Shown: in pieces, positions 43,306 through 51,548 of the stretch
How positions within the stretch are numbered: the first letter of the stretch is position 1
Layout of the letters: each line of letters starts with the position of its first letter
Source: Bacteroidales bacterium
Lineage (GTDB): Bacteria; Bacteroidota; Bacteroidia; Bacteroidales; UBA932
Direction of reading: 5' to 3'
DNA: 54,415 bases
NCBI GenBank assembly: GCA_017630155.1
Contig: JAGBVU010000020.1
Span: 1 to 54,415 of the forward strand
Position numbers and translations under genes: made by a program
Notes under the pieces: model-generated
Database searches by the model: none
Told to the model about the DNA's origin: nothing
Seen by the model: the letters and a program-made list of their open reading frames with translations, nothing else

Positions 43306-43959
43306 ATGCAAATCATCAATCTTGGGGAACAAAATTCCGTTCTAAATCAGTACATTATTGAAATCCGCGATCAGATAATCCAGAAGGATAGTCTGAGATT
43401 CAGAAAAAATCTGGAAAGGATTGGCTCATTTATCGCCTGCGAGATAAGCAAGACTCTGGAGTACACTCCAGTGGAAGTTACCACACCTCTAGGTATTGCC
43501 CAAACATCTACCTATGATAACAACATCGTCATTGCAAGTGTCCTCAGAGCAGGAATTCCCCTTCACGATGGAATTCTGAACATTTTTGACAGAGCTCAGA
43601 ATGCATTTATCGGCGCATACAGAAAATATGGCAAGGACAACAAATTCAACATCGAAGTTGAGTATGCAAGTGCCCCTAAAATCGATGATAAAGTCCTTAT
43701 CCTTGCAGATACAATGCTGGCAACAGGTGCTTCACTTGTCCTTGCATACGAAAGACTACTAAAGAACGGTACACCAAAACACGTGCACATAGTTTCCACT
43801 ATTGCCAGTGCTGATGGAGTGGAGTACCTGAAAAATCATATTACAGATAAAAACGTGACACTCTGGCTTGCAGCCGTAGATGAGGAACTTACCAACAAAT
43901 CGTATATCGTTCCTGGTCTTGGTGATGCAGGAGATCTGGCTTACGGAAGCAAACTATAG
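43306..43959 (+). CDS. upp: Uracil phosphoribosyltransferase
   Basis: This 217-residue type I phosphoribosyltransferase makes UMP from uracil and PRPP. The PRPP loop is in 'VLILADTMLATGAS', the family flap segment 'VLRAGIPLHDGIL' is present, and the uracil-binding end 'YIVPGLGDAGDLAYG' is diagnostic. The stop region overlaps the convergent rpoN gene by 6 nt. Confidence 0.95.
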   Translation: MQIINLGEQNSVLNQYIIEIRDQIIQKDSLRFRKNLERIGSFIACEISKTLEYTPVEVTTPLGIAQTSTYDNNIVIASVLRAGIPLHDGILNIFDRAQNAFIGAYRKYGKDNKFNIEVEYASAPKIDDKVLILADTMLATGASLVLAYERLLKNGTPKHVHIVSTIASADGVEYLKNHITDKNVTLWLAAVDEELTNKSYIVPGLGDAGDLAYGSKL

Positions 43960-45363
43960 CTCCTTACGGAGTCTGGCGATAGGGAGATTCAACTGTTCCC
44001 TGTATTTCGCAACAGTCCTTCTGGCCACTTTATAACCCTTCTCTGTGAGGACAACTACGAGTTCTTCATCAGTGAGGGGTTTTCTTTTATCCTCATTCCC
44101 AATACTCTCCATAAGGACTTTTTTGATCTCCCTTGTTGAGACCTCCTCGCCACTGCTGTTCATCATCCCCTCAGAGAAGAAATATTTCAACGAAAAGATA
44201 CCGAACTGAGTCTGTATATACTTCGAACTCACCACCCTTGAGATGGTAGAGATATCAAGATTTGTCTTCTCTGCTATATCCTTCAGTACCATTGGTTTGA
44301 GATTTGCCTCGTCTCCTGACATAAAGAACTCCCTCTGGAAATCTATAATGGCATTCATAGTATTCCGCAGGGTATTGTGACGCTGCTTGATGGCCTCTAC
44401 AAACCACTTGGCCGAATCAAGTTTCTGCTTCACAAATGTTGCAGCCTCCTTTCCCTCCCTTGTGGATGAATTGGCTGCATTCAAAAGTACATCCGCATAC
44501 CTTTTGTTTACCTTCAATTCAGGGATATTGAATTTGGGCATAGTCATCTGAAGCTCCCCATCCTTCTCCTCCAGAATAAAGTCCGGGACAATCTGCTGTG
44601 CCTGCTCAGTATACGAATCATCAATCTGCCCGCCAGGTCTGGGATTGAGATGGACAATCTCATCCACCGCACCTTTCAGTTGCTCCTCAGTTACCTCAAG
44701 TTTGGATGTGATTTTCTGGTAATGCTTCTTGGTAAACTCCTGAAAATAATCCTGAAGGATGATCTGTGCCAACTCACGTGAAGGGGTAGGATCAAGAGAG
44801 CGTATCTGGAGCAGAAGGCACTCCTGAAGATCTCTGGCACCTACACCTACCGGCTCAAACTCCTGAATGACCAGCAGAATTCTCTCCACCTCATCCTCAG
44901 AGGTCTCTATACCCAGTCTGAATGCAATATCATCAGACAATGACTCGAGATCTCTCCTGAGGTAGCCGTCATCATCAAGACTGCCTATGATAAACTGGGC
45001 TATCGTCCTGCTCCTCCCATCCAGATTACTGTAGCCCAGCTGGTTCTCAAGGCTCTGATGAAAACTCTCCTTGACAGAAAAGGTATTGTACTGAGGCTTG
45101 ATATCCTTACCCTGATTGTTCACATACAACTTATATGAAGGGGTGGAATCATCACTCTGATACTCACTCAGAGAGATATTCTTGGGAACATCATCCACAT
45201 CATCAGCAGAATCGGTACTCTCTTCCAGAACAGGATTCTCCTCCAACTTCCTCCTTATCTCCTGCTCCAACTCCAAAGTGGGGAGCTCAAGGAGTTTGAT
45301 AGTCTGGATCTGAAGGGGTGACAACCCCTGCTGAAGTTTCTGATGTAGTCCCTGTTTTAACAT
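43954..45363 (-). CDS. rpoN: RNA polymerase sigma-54 factor
   Basis: This 469-residue protein has the Gln/Leu-rich activator-interacting region I (1-50, 'LQQGLSPLQIQTIKLLELP'), an acidic region II, the core-binding domain (about 110-300) and the DNA-binding domain with the C-terminal RpoN box ARRTVAKYRE. It directs RNA polymerase to -24/-12 promoters and needs an AAA+ activator. It is monocistronic, with a -7 box 23 nt upstream. Confidence 0.96.
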   Translation of the reverse strand: MLKQGLHQKLQQGLSPLQIQTIKLLELPTLELEQEIRRKLEENPVLEESTDSADDVDDVPKNISLSEYQSDDSTPSYKLYVNNQGKDIKPQYNTFSVKESFHQSLENQLGYSNLDGRSRTIAQFIIGSLDDDGYLRRDLESLSDDIAFRLGIETSEDEVERILLVIQEFEPVGVGARDLQECLLLQIRSLDPTPSRELAQIILQDYFQEFTKKHYQKITSKLEVTEEQLKGAVDEIVHLNPRPGGQIDDSYTEQAQQIVPDFILEEKDGELQMTMPKFNIPELKVNKRYADVLLNAANSSTREGKEAATFVKQKLDSAKWFVEAIKQRHNTLRNTMNAIIDFQREFFMSGDEANLKPMVLKDIAEKTNLDISTISRVVSSKYIQTQFGIFSLKYFFSEGMMNSSGEEVSTREIKKVLMESIGNEDKRKPLTDEELVVVLTEKGYKVARRTVAKYREQLNLPIARLRKEL

Positions 45364-45386
45364 TTGTTTATCAAACCTTGTATGTA

Positions 45387-45394
45387 CAAATATA
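45387..45394 (-). promoter_or_regulatory. -7 box of rpoN
   Basis: Minus-strand TATATTTG lies 23 nt before the rpoN ATG. It matches TAnnTTTG; no -33 element was recognised. Confidence 0.5.
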
Positions 45395-45419
45395 GTGAAT
45401 TTTTCCGCTTGGCGGCACC

Positions 45420-46514
45420 TTATTTAAGGCCCATTACAAAAAACGCGCCAACCGGATTCAAACCACCTGTACCGAAGGTATGCTTAAGTTTTGCCTCTTT
45501 GGAAAAGACATACATATCTCCCTCACTTACATAGTCGGAAGTACCAATGTAAACATCATTTGTCACAGGATCCACCGATATGGATGTGGGGGTATTTTTG
45601 ATGATGGAACCATCTGCTATAAAATCAGCCTCCATAGAGGATGAGATGGTGTTGTAGACCCCGACAGAGGTTATAGCGTTCCAGTTTTCATCATATTGGG
45701 CAGAGATAAAATATAGTTTGCTGTCTGAACTCATCGACATATAGGTGACGGGACGGTCTGTAAGCACCTGTACATCATAACTTCTGGGGTCAATTCTCTG
45801 AAGTGTGTTAGGGACAGAGACGTAGTCCCCCATAGAGATCAGGAATATCTCTCCTCTGATATTTGTAAGGAGTTCGGTAGGATTTGAAGCCACCTCAATA
45901 GTAGCCACCTCCTGCATAATATCCTGAACCGTAACGACCGAAACGGTGTTGCCATAATCTTTACCCACTGTGAAGTTCATACCTCCGGAATTGGCCACAA
46001 ACACCTTGTCATCCACTGCTGCAAGACCCTCCGGGTTATCTCCCACTTCAATCAGTTTTCTCGAAAAATCAAGGGTATCTATCTGTGCCAGAAAACCTTC
46101 ATACATGGTAGCATACACTTTGCCATTGTGACCCAGCAGGGCCCTTGGCGACAAATTCGGACCACCATCCTCGAAGATTCTGAGCTCTTTCAATATCTTC
46201 CCTTTTCTGTCGGTAACGAATATCACTTTTGAATTATATACTGCTATATACATTTTACCCCCATATATGAGCATATCCTGAGCCAGGTCACCAAGTTTCT
46301 TTCCGTTTGCGTTTTCAAAGATGTTCGCAGATATAACTTGGGACTCAGGGTTATAAAGGGACAGAGAAGCATCATTTGATGCATAGTTTCCATTATTTAG
46401 AATGTAAACACCTTCAGTCACCACCTGAGGGGGAACCTCCTCTCCACCATTTTTATTACAAGAGACAAACACTACTGAGAGTGAGAGCAATAATAGGGAA
46501 ATGATCTTTTTCAT
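45420..46514 (-). CDS. BtuG-like surface beta-propeller lipoprotein (vitamin B12 binding, predicted)
   Basis: This 364-residue protein has a lipobox with Cys19 (FVSC), then repeated blade-like segments of a YncE/DUF5074-type seven-bladed propeller, for example YILNNGNYASNDASL, 'EVGDNPEGLAAVDDKVFVANSG' and 'NTPTSISVDPVTNDVYIGTSD'. It starts 12 nt after a BtuB-type receptor under a cobalamin riboswitch. In Bacteroides thetaiotaomicron the surface lipoprotein BtuG, encoded beside BtuB, binds B12 very tightly and hands it to the receptor. Size, lipidation, fold and position all agree, so BtuG is the best inference. Confidence 0.8.
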   Translation of the reverse strand: MKKIISLLLLSLSVVFVSCNKNGGEEVPPQVVTEGVYILNNGNYASNDASLSLYNPESQVISANIFENANGKKLGDLAQDMLIYGGKMYIAVYNSKVIFVTDRKGKILKELRIFEDGGPNLSPRALLGHNGKVYATMYEGFLAQIDTLDFSRKLIEVGDNPEGLAAVDDKVFVANSGGMNFTVGKDYGNTVSVVTVQDIMQEVATIEVASNPTELLTNIRGEIFLISMGDYVSVPNTLQRIDPRSYDVQVLTDRPVTYMSMSSDSKLYFISAQYDENWNAITSVGVYNTISSSMEADFIADGSIIKNTPTSISVDPVTNDVYIGTSDYVSEGDMYVFSKEAKLKHTFGTGGLNPVGAFFVMGLK

Positions 46515-46526
46515 ATTTATACGTTT

Positions 46527-48536
46527 TTAAAAATTATATTTCAGTGTCAATCTGTATGATCTCCCCGGCATAGGGTAGTACTGGACCACCTCATAATTCA
46601 CATTGCCGATATTGAGCACCTCTGCCATAACAGACAAGCTATGCTCACCAAATTCAAATCTCCTCCCAGCAGATACAGTATGGTCCATATACCCCGCCAA
46701 AAGGTTTGATCTGGTATTTTGGGGGAATGAGTACCTCTCCCCCACAGCTGCACACAAATAACTGATATTTACCCATTTACTCCTCCAAGACACAGTCACA
46801 CTTCCCGAATGGGCAGGTGTATAAGGGATCTGGTGTCCGTATGTCTTCGACTCGGGATCTGTAATGTCCACAGCATACTGATATGAGTAATTTGCATTGA
46901 TGGAGAGAGACATCATCGCAGGGAGAGAGACGACTGCATTGGTATTGATATCCACCCCCGACATAGTCACTTTGCCAATATTCATTGTCCTCCAGATGAA
47001 CATGGTAGGGATGGTAACTATCTTATCCCTAATAAGATTGGAATACCCGTCCACAGAGATGGAGGCATAGTCTATAATATCCTCCCACAATTTTCCGTTC
47101 CAGGTGAGGCCCAGATTGAACTGTGAGGCTTTCTCGGGCGAGAGGTTCCTATTTCCCACTTTTGAATAGTAGAGATCATTGAAAGTGGGGACACGGTATG
47201 CATCCTTGTATGAGGCTCTGATCCTGAAATTTGCATTGTCAAACAATTTGTATGACAGACTGACTGATGGAGAGATTCTACCTTTATTTTCCGCAGCATC
47301 CCCCACCTTCACATCTTCAGATATATATGTTCCCAAAACAGAACCGGTAAGTGTAATCCTGGGACCATTGTACTGGGCTGCCAGGGCAGTCAGTGATGTA
47401 TATCTTGTGGGATATGCAAAGTCCGGGAGGGTAGCATCAAGTGTATTGATGAAATAATCCTCCACAAGTGTCACCCTTATCCTATCGGTAAATTTATACT
47501 CGCCAGCTAGAGAGAGATAATACTCATTCTGTGTATAGAACGACTCATCTTTGCCACCAATATAGATATCATTGATCATCAGATATCTGTTCCAGCTATA
47601 GGTGTATTTTGCATTTGCCTTCAATGCAAATGAATCCGACACTTTGTTCTCATAGTGGGCACTTGCAAAGGCGTTCCTGTCCCAAAGCCACTCATTGGCC
47701 TCCTGTTTATAGAGGACGACAGAACCAGGGAGCCCCCTCTCCGAATAGAGGTAATTCCCTTTTACCACCAGAGAACCCCACTTGCCAAGATCACCATATA
47801 TATTCAGTTCACCTTTAATGGTATTTACCTGACTGTTTACCCTGGTGTGCTCCTCTATATTCTCCCCATTCTTTATTTTAAAAGGGTACTCTCCATCAGA
47901 GATGAGCCAATCACCATTAAGGCTCAACGACCACTTGTCAGAGAGTCTTTGCTGATACAGCAGATATGGATTATAGGTCCCGAAAGAGGCAAATTTCATC
48001 GCTGCACTCACCCTTGCAGAGTGCGAGTCAAATACTGGCTTCTGGGTCTTTATATTCAAAGCTCCCGCCGAGGCAAACATCCTGGCAGTCTGAAATATAT
48101 CATCCGACTGACCAATAACCAGCGAGACATAATCCACATTGTCCAATGAGAATCTCCCTATATCAATCTGACCGCTTTGGGCATCCGAGATGGTAATTCC
48201 GTCATAGCAAACTGCAGTATGCTGCGACCCCATATTCCTTATGGATACCGTCTTGACACCACCTATACCACCATAATCCCTAATACTTACCCCTGAGAAG
48301 GTACGTACTGCCTCAAAAAGATCCTGCATCCCCAGCCTCTCAAAAGCTTTGTTATCCAGTGTCTGAATGGGGACACTCTGCTTTGTGGAGGAGGGTTTTG
48401 CACTACCCACCACATAGATCTGCCCCAATTGCTCTACCTTTACTGAGTCCTGATTCTGCGCAAAGAGGTGACTGTCGTACAATAAAAAGTACAACACAAA
48501 CAACAGAGCCACCCTTGTCCGATATAATATCTGCAT
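46527..48536 (-). CDS. btuB: TonB-dependent vitamin B12 receptor (BtuB-type)
   Basis: This 669-residue receptor has a signal peptide ending near Ala26, a TonB-box-like QIYVVGS (39-45), a plug domain (about 50-170) and a barrel ending in aromatic LTLKYNF. It is smaller than the other receptor in the window and lacks the carboxypeptidase-regulatory N-domain, as for BtuB-type proteins. The cobalamin riboswitch ends about 45 nt before its ATG, which gives strong support for B12 or cobinamide as the ligand. Expression should fall when cobalamin is plentiful. Confidence 0.9.
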   Translation of the reverse strand: MQILYRTRVALLFVLYFLLYDSHLFAQNQDSVKVEQLGQIYVVGSAKPSSTKQSVPIQTLDNKAFERLGMQDLFEAVRTFSGVSIRDYGGIGGVKTVSIRNMGSQHTAVCYDGITISDAQSGQIDIGRFSLDNVDYVSLVIGQSDDIFQTARMFASAGALNIKTQKPVFDSHSARVSAAMKFASFGTYNPYLLYQQRLSDKWSLSLNGDWLISDGEYPFKIKNGENIEEHTRVNSQVNTIKGELNIYGDLGKWGSLVVKGNYLYSERGLPGSVVLYKQEANEWLWDRNAFASAHYENKVSDSFALKANAKYTYSWNRYLMINDIYIGGKDESFYTQNEYYLSLAGEYKFTDRIRVTLVEDYFINTLDATLPDFAYPTRYTSLTALAAQYNGPRITLTGSVLGTYISEDVKVGDAAENKGRISPSVSLSYKLFDNANFRIRASYKDAYRVPTFNDLYYSKVGNRNLSPEKASQFNLGLTWNGKLWEDIIDYASISVDGYSNLIRDKIVTIPTMFIWRTMNIGKVTMSGVDINTNAVVSLPAMMSLSINANYSYQYAVDITDPESKTYGHQIPYTPAHSGSVTVSWRSKWVNISYLCAAVGERYSFPQNTRSNLLAGYMDHTVSAGRRFEFGEHSLSVMAEVLNIGNVNYEVVQYYPMPGRSYRLTLKYNF

Positions 48537-48579
48537 TAAATAAGGTTTTGGAAACCCTCACCCGAGGTTTCGTATTATG

Positions 48580-48752
48580 AACTCCGGCAGGTCTTCTGAC
48601 TTGTTCCACCCTTAAGCGCCTTCCCATCCGTTTCAGACAGTGGCCAAGATAGCCAAGGGTACAATTGGAACTTACAGCTACGGGTATAGTTCAGGATTTT
48701 CACCTGATTCCCTATTATTGGAGTGCTCCGAAAAGGGGCAATCCACACCTGA
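48580..48752 (-). promoter_or_regulatory. Cobalamin riboswitch
   Basis: On the minus strand the leader contains the B12 box GCCACTGT, an upstream GGGAATCAGGTG block, CCCGTAGCTGTAA and a closing AGTCAGAAGACCTGCC, in the order found in cobalamin riboswitches. A stem GAAAC-CTCGGG-type hairpin (48551-48571) between it and the btuB ATG is the likely expression platform. Confidence 0.93.
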
Positions 48753-48760
48753 ATTCATCA

Positions 48761-48791
48761 CGAAGTTATGACATTTTTCGGGACAAGCAAA
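48761..48791 (-). promoter_or_regulatory. Promoter of the riboswitch-btuB operon
   Basis: Minus-strand TTTG (48791-48788), a 19-nt spacer and TAACTTCG (48768-48761, one mismatch to TAnnTTTG) place the start of transcription just before the riboswitch. The -33 TTTG is the end of the T-tract of the preceding terminator. Confidence 0.65.
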
Positions 48792-48817
48792 AAAAAACTC
48801 ATCACTGAGGATGAGTT
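48791..48817 (-). terminator. Terminator of the LEA-like / SPOR gene pair
   Basis: AACTCATC (48796-48803) pairs with GATGAGTT (48810-48817) around a 6-nt loop. On the minus strand it is followed by a run of T residues ending in G, directly after the SPOR gene stop. Confidence 0.85.
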
Positions 48818-48823
48818 GGCTTT

Positions 48824-49267
48824 CTACAAAGACTCTCTGACCAGAAAGACTGACGGATACTGCCCTTTTATCTGGTTAAGGAACTTCATTGCCTCTGATT
48901 TGGTTCTGAAGTTACCTACTGTCACCTTAAAATAGGGATTCACATAACCTCTGAAAGCCGGCACATCAGGATAAACCTCTGCAAACTCTGTAAGGACCTG
49001 TTCAGAAACACTCCTCGCATTTTGTTTGTTATCAAAGAAAATCCTCAACCTGTAGACAGATACATTTCTGGTCTGATTCTTCTTTATGTAGTGATCCATG
49101 GCCTTGACCAATGAATCCGATGCTACTATCTTACCGCCCAATGCCACCAGAATATCCTCTCTGAAGACCTCTGCGCTGCGAAGCGTATCACTCACCTGAA
49201 GATTTTGTCCGCTAGCAGCAAAAACAGCGGCAAAGAGGAGAGATATGATTACTGTTAACTTCTTCAT
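48824..49267 (-). CDS. SPOR domain-containing secreted protein
   Basis: This 147-residue protein has a signal peptide (cleavage near residue 20, ASGQ) and a C-terminal SPOR domain (about 75-145: 'YRLRIFFDNKQNARS', 'PYFKVTVGNFRTKSEAMKFLNQI'). SPOR domains bind peptidoglycan strands stripped of stem peptides and so often target proteins to the division site. The ATG at 49267 gives a normal signal peptide; an upstream TTG is less likely. It lies 1 nt after the LEA-like lipoprotein. Confidence 0.88.
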   Translation of the reverse strand: MKKLTVIISLLFAAVFAASGQNLQVSDTLRSAEVFREDILVALGGKIVASDSLVKAMDHYIKKNQTRNVSVYRLRIFFDNKQNARSVSEQVLTEFAEVYPDVPAFRGYVNPYFKVTVGNFRTKSEAMKFLNQIKGQYPSVFLVRESL

Positions 49268-49268
49268 A

Positions 49269-49748
49269 CTATTTCTCAATACGGTTCAACAATGTCCCCA
49301 GAGGCATATCTTTGATTTTATGGGTAACCTTAGCACCATTTTTACCTCTGAGTACGATCTTTCCGGTCACAACAAAGTCATTGATATCCCAGTTTCTCAT
49401 ATTCAGTCCCATAGAGAGGAGGGACATCGGATCACATAAGGTGACCTCCACAGGGACCTTCACACTCTCTTTTGTAGCAGGCTGCACAGATACCTCATCT
49501 TTAAGAAGGACTGTGGCAAACAGATCCAGATCCTTTTTGATGGTAGCCTCTGTAGAGACCAGAGCTACGGGATATTGGGCATAATTCTCCACAGAGAAAT
49601 TGAAAACGATAGTTGCCTTGGTGGAACTCTCCATCCTGAATTCAGAGAGCGTTACTTTTTCCACATTTAGCTGTTTGACTGGCGAACAACTCGCAAAGAG
49701 CCCCAGACATACAATGAATATATATACTATCCTTCTCATAAAAATCAT
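49269..49748 (-). CDS. LEA type 2-like small lipoprotein
   Basis: Translation from 49748 (or 49739, MRRIVYIF) gives about 159 residues with a lipobox Cys (FASC). The mature part has the single beta-sandwich pattern of LEA14-like/WHy domains, with VEKVTLSEFR, 'VFNFSVENYAQYPVAL' and a late VTGKIVLRG strand. Such domains occur in many envelope lipoproteins without a clear role. It is transcribed with the SPOR protein, which suggests a shared envelope function. Upstream in-frame codons lie in the promoter and are excluded. Confidence 0.72.
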   Translation of the reverse strand: MIFMRRIVYIFIVCLGLFASCSPVKQLNVEKVTLSEFRMESSTKATIVFNFSVENYAQYPVALVSTEATIKKDLDLFATVLLKDEVSVQPATKESVKVPVEVTLCDPMSLLSMGLNMRNWDINDFVVTGKIVLRGKNGAKVTHKIKDMPLGTLLNRIEK

Positions 49749-49761
49749 CGGTTTTTCAGTG

Positions 49762-49791
49762 CAAAGATATAAAAAAGAAAAGTTATCTTTG
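49762..49791. promoter_or_regulatory. Divergent -7 boxes, LEA-like lipoprotein / miaB
   Basis: TATCTTTG lies on the minus strand (49769-49762), 13 nt before the ATG at 49748, and on the plus strand (49784-49791), 5 nt before the miaB ATG. The boxes are 14 nt apart, and miaB should be leaderless. Confidence 0.6.
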
Positions 49792-49796
49792 CAGAC

Positions 49797-51128
49797 ATGA
49801 ACAAAGTCTTTATCGAAACATACGGCTGTCAAATGAATGTTTACGACAGCGAACTTGTCCTCTCTATCTTAAAGAAAGAGGGATACGAACTTTGCGGCTC
49901 TATAGAGAGTGCAGATCTCATCCTGGTAAACACCTGTTCCATCAGGGAAAATGCCGAACAGAGGGTCTGGGGCCGCCTTGACCACTTCCTCCAGGAGAAG
50001 AGAAAGAGACAGGATCTGATCGTAGGTGTTCTTGGCTGTATGGCCGAAAGGGTAAAAGAGAAACTCCTCGAGCACCCTGTGGTAAACATAGTGGCAGGTC
50101 CCGACACTTACAGAACCCTCCCTAAAATGATAAATGATATCAGGGAGAATGCCAAACAGATGAACATCCAGCTGTCAAGACACGAGACCTACGCAGACAT
50201 CACCCCTGTGAGGACAGACAAAAATGGGGTATCGGCATTCATCTCGATAATGAGGGGATGCAACAATATGTGCACCTATTGCATTGTCCCTTATGTAAGG
50301 GGATCTGAGAGGAGCCGTGATCCACACTCCATCGTGAGGGAAGCCAAAGAACTCTTTGAAGCGGGGTACCGCGAAGTGAACCTTTTGGGACAAAATGTGG
50401 ATTCATATCTGTGGGTAGATCCGGAGAATCCCACAAACACCACAAACTTTGCTCAGCTTATCGAACTTGTAGCACTTATCAGTCCCAAACTTAGGGTACG
50501 CTTCTCCACATCACACCCAAAAGATATGGGGAACGGGGTCCTTTACTCAATGGCTATGTATCCTAATATCTGCTCGCACATCCACCTTCCAGTCCAGTCC
50601 GGCAGTGACAGGATGCTTGAGAAGATGAACCGCAAATACGACAGGGCCAAATATATGGAAAGAATCCACAAGATAAGGGAGATTATACCGGATGCAGCCA
50701 TCACTACCGATATAATTGCCGGCTACTGTTCCGAAACCATCGAAGACCATAAGGCCACCCTCTCACTTATGGAAGAGGTAAAATATGACTACGCCTTCAT
50801 GTTCCAATACTCTATGCGTCCGAACACCTATGCAGCCCGCCACTTCACAGATGACGTACCATTGGAGGAGAAGACCAGAAGGCTCAATGAGATTATAGAA
50901 CTGCAGAACAGACACTCACTCGAGAGCAACCAAAAAGATGTTGGTAAAGTTTTCGAAGTGCTTGTAGAGGGGACCTCCAAAAAGAACAAAGAGGAGCTGT
51001 TCGGCAGGACACCCGGAAACAAAGTATGCGTATTCCCTGCTTGCGGCCACAAAGCTGGAGACTACGTTCATGTTAAAGTGACCGGATGCACATCCGCCAC
51101 TCTATTGAGTGAAATTGTTGAACAATAA
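49797..51128 (+). CDS. miaB: tRNA-2-methylthio-N6-dimethylallyladenosine synthase
   Basis: This 443-residue radical SAM enzyme adds the 2-methylthio group to i6A37 of tRNAs reading U-starting codons. The three Cys of the auxiliary cluster (C11, C47, C81) and the radical SAM CxxxCxxC (C155, C159, C162) are all present, followed by a TIM-barrel core and a C-terminal TRAM domain (about 375-440). 'YGCQMNVYDSE' is specific to MiaB rather than MtaB or RimO. Confidence 0.96.
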   Translation: MNKVFIETYGCQMNVYDSELVLSILKKEGYELCGSIESADLILVNTCSIRENAEQRVWGRLDHFLQEKRKRQDLIVGVLGCMAERVKEKLLEHPVVNIVAGPDTYRTLPKMINDIRENAKQMNIQLSRHETYADITPVRTDKNGVSAFISIMRGCNNMCTYCIVPYVRGSERSRDPHSIVREAKELFEAGYREVNLLGQNVDSYLWVDPENPTNTTNFAQLIELVALISPKLRVRFSTSHPKDMGNGVLYSMAMYPNICSHIHLPVQSGSDRMLEKMNRKYDRAKYMERIHKIREIIPDAAITTDIIAGYCSETIEDHKATLSLMEEVKYDYAFMFQYSMRPNTYAARHFTDDVPLEEKTRRLNEIIELQNRHSLESNQKDVGKVFEVLVEGTSKKNKEELFGRTPGNKVCVFPACGHKAGDYVHVKVTGCTSATLLSEIVEQ

Positions 51129-51140
51129 AAATTGAATACT

Positions 51141-51548
51141 ATGACAAAAATGAGAACACAATATCTCGGCAATCTGAGAACCGAGATAGAACATATCCAA
51201 TCAGGCAACAAAATAATCACCGATGCACCACTTGACAACAACGGAAAAGGGGAATATTTCTCACCTACCGATATGTTTTCATCATCACTCGGAAGCTGTA
51301 TGCTTACCATCATCGGTATCGCTGCCAACACCCACGGCTTCTCAATCGACGGCACCACACTTGAGATTGAAAAGATTATGGCGGCAAATCCACGTCGTGT
51401 AGCGGAGATCAAAATCGATGTACACTTCCCTAAGGATGCCAACTACACCGACAAACAAAAAAGAATCATCGAGGCGGCGGCTAAAACTTGCCCAGTGGCA
51501 AACAGCCTACACCCCGATGTAATCAAAAATATCAACTATATCTATTAG
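51141..51548 (+). CDS. OsmC/Ohr family protein
   Basis: This 135-residue protein has the OsmC fold, with [19 protein letters not shown] holding the first redox Cys and '[11 protein letters not shown]' the second, the two-cysteine arrangement of peroxide-reducing OsmC proteins. It probably reduces organic hydroperoxides in the cytoplasm. The ATG at 51141 is chosen over an upstream TTG. It follows miaB by 12 nt and overlaps the convergent cysS stop by 4 nt. Confidence 0.9.
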   Translation: MTKMRTQYLGNLRTEIEHIQSGNKIITDAPLDNNGKGEYFSPTDMFSSSLGSCMLTIIGIAANTHGFSIDGTTLEIEKIMAANPRRVAEIKIDVHFPKDANYTDKQKRIIEAAAKTCPVANSLHPDVIKNINYIY

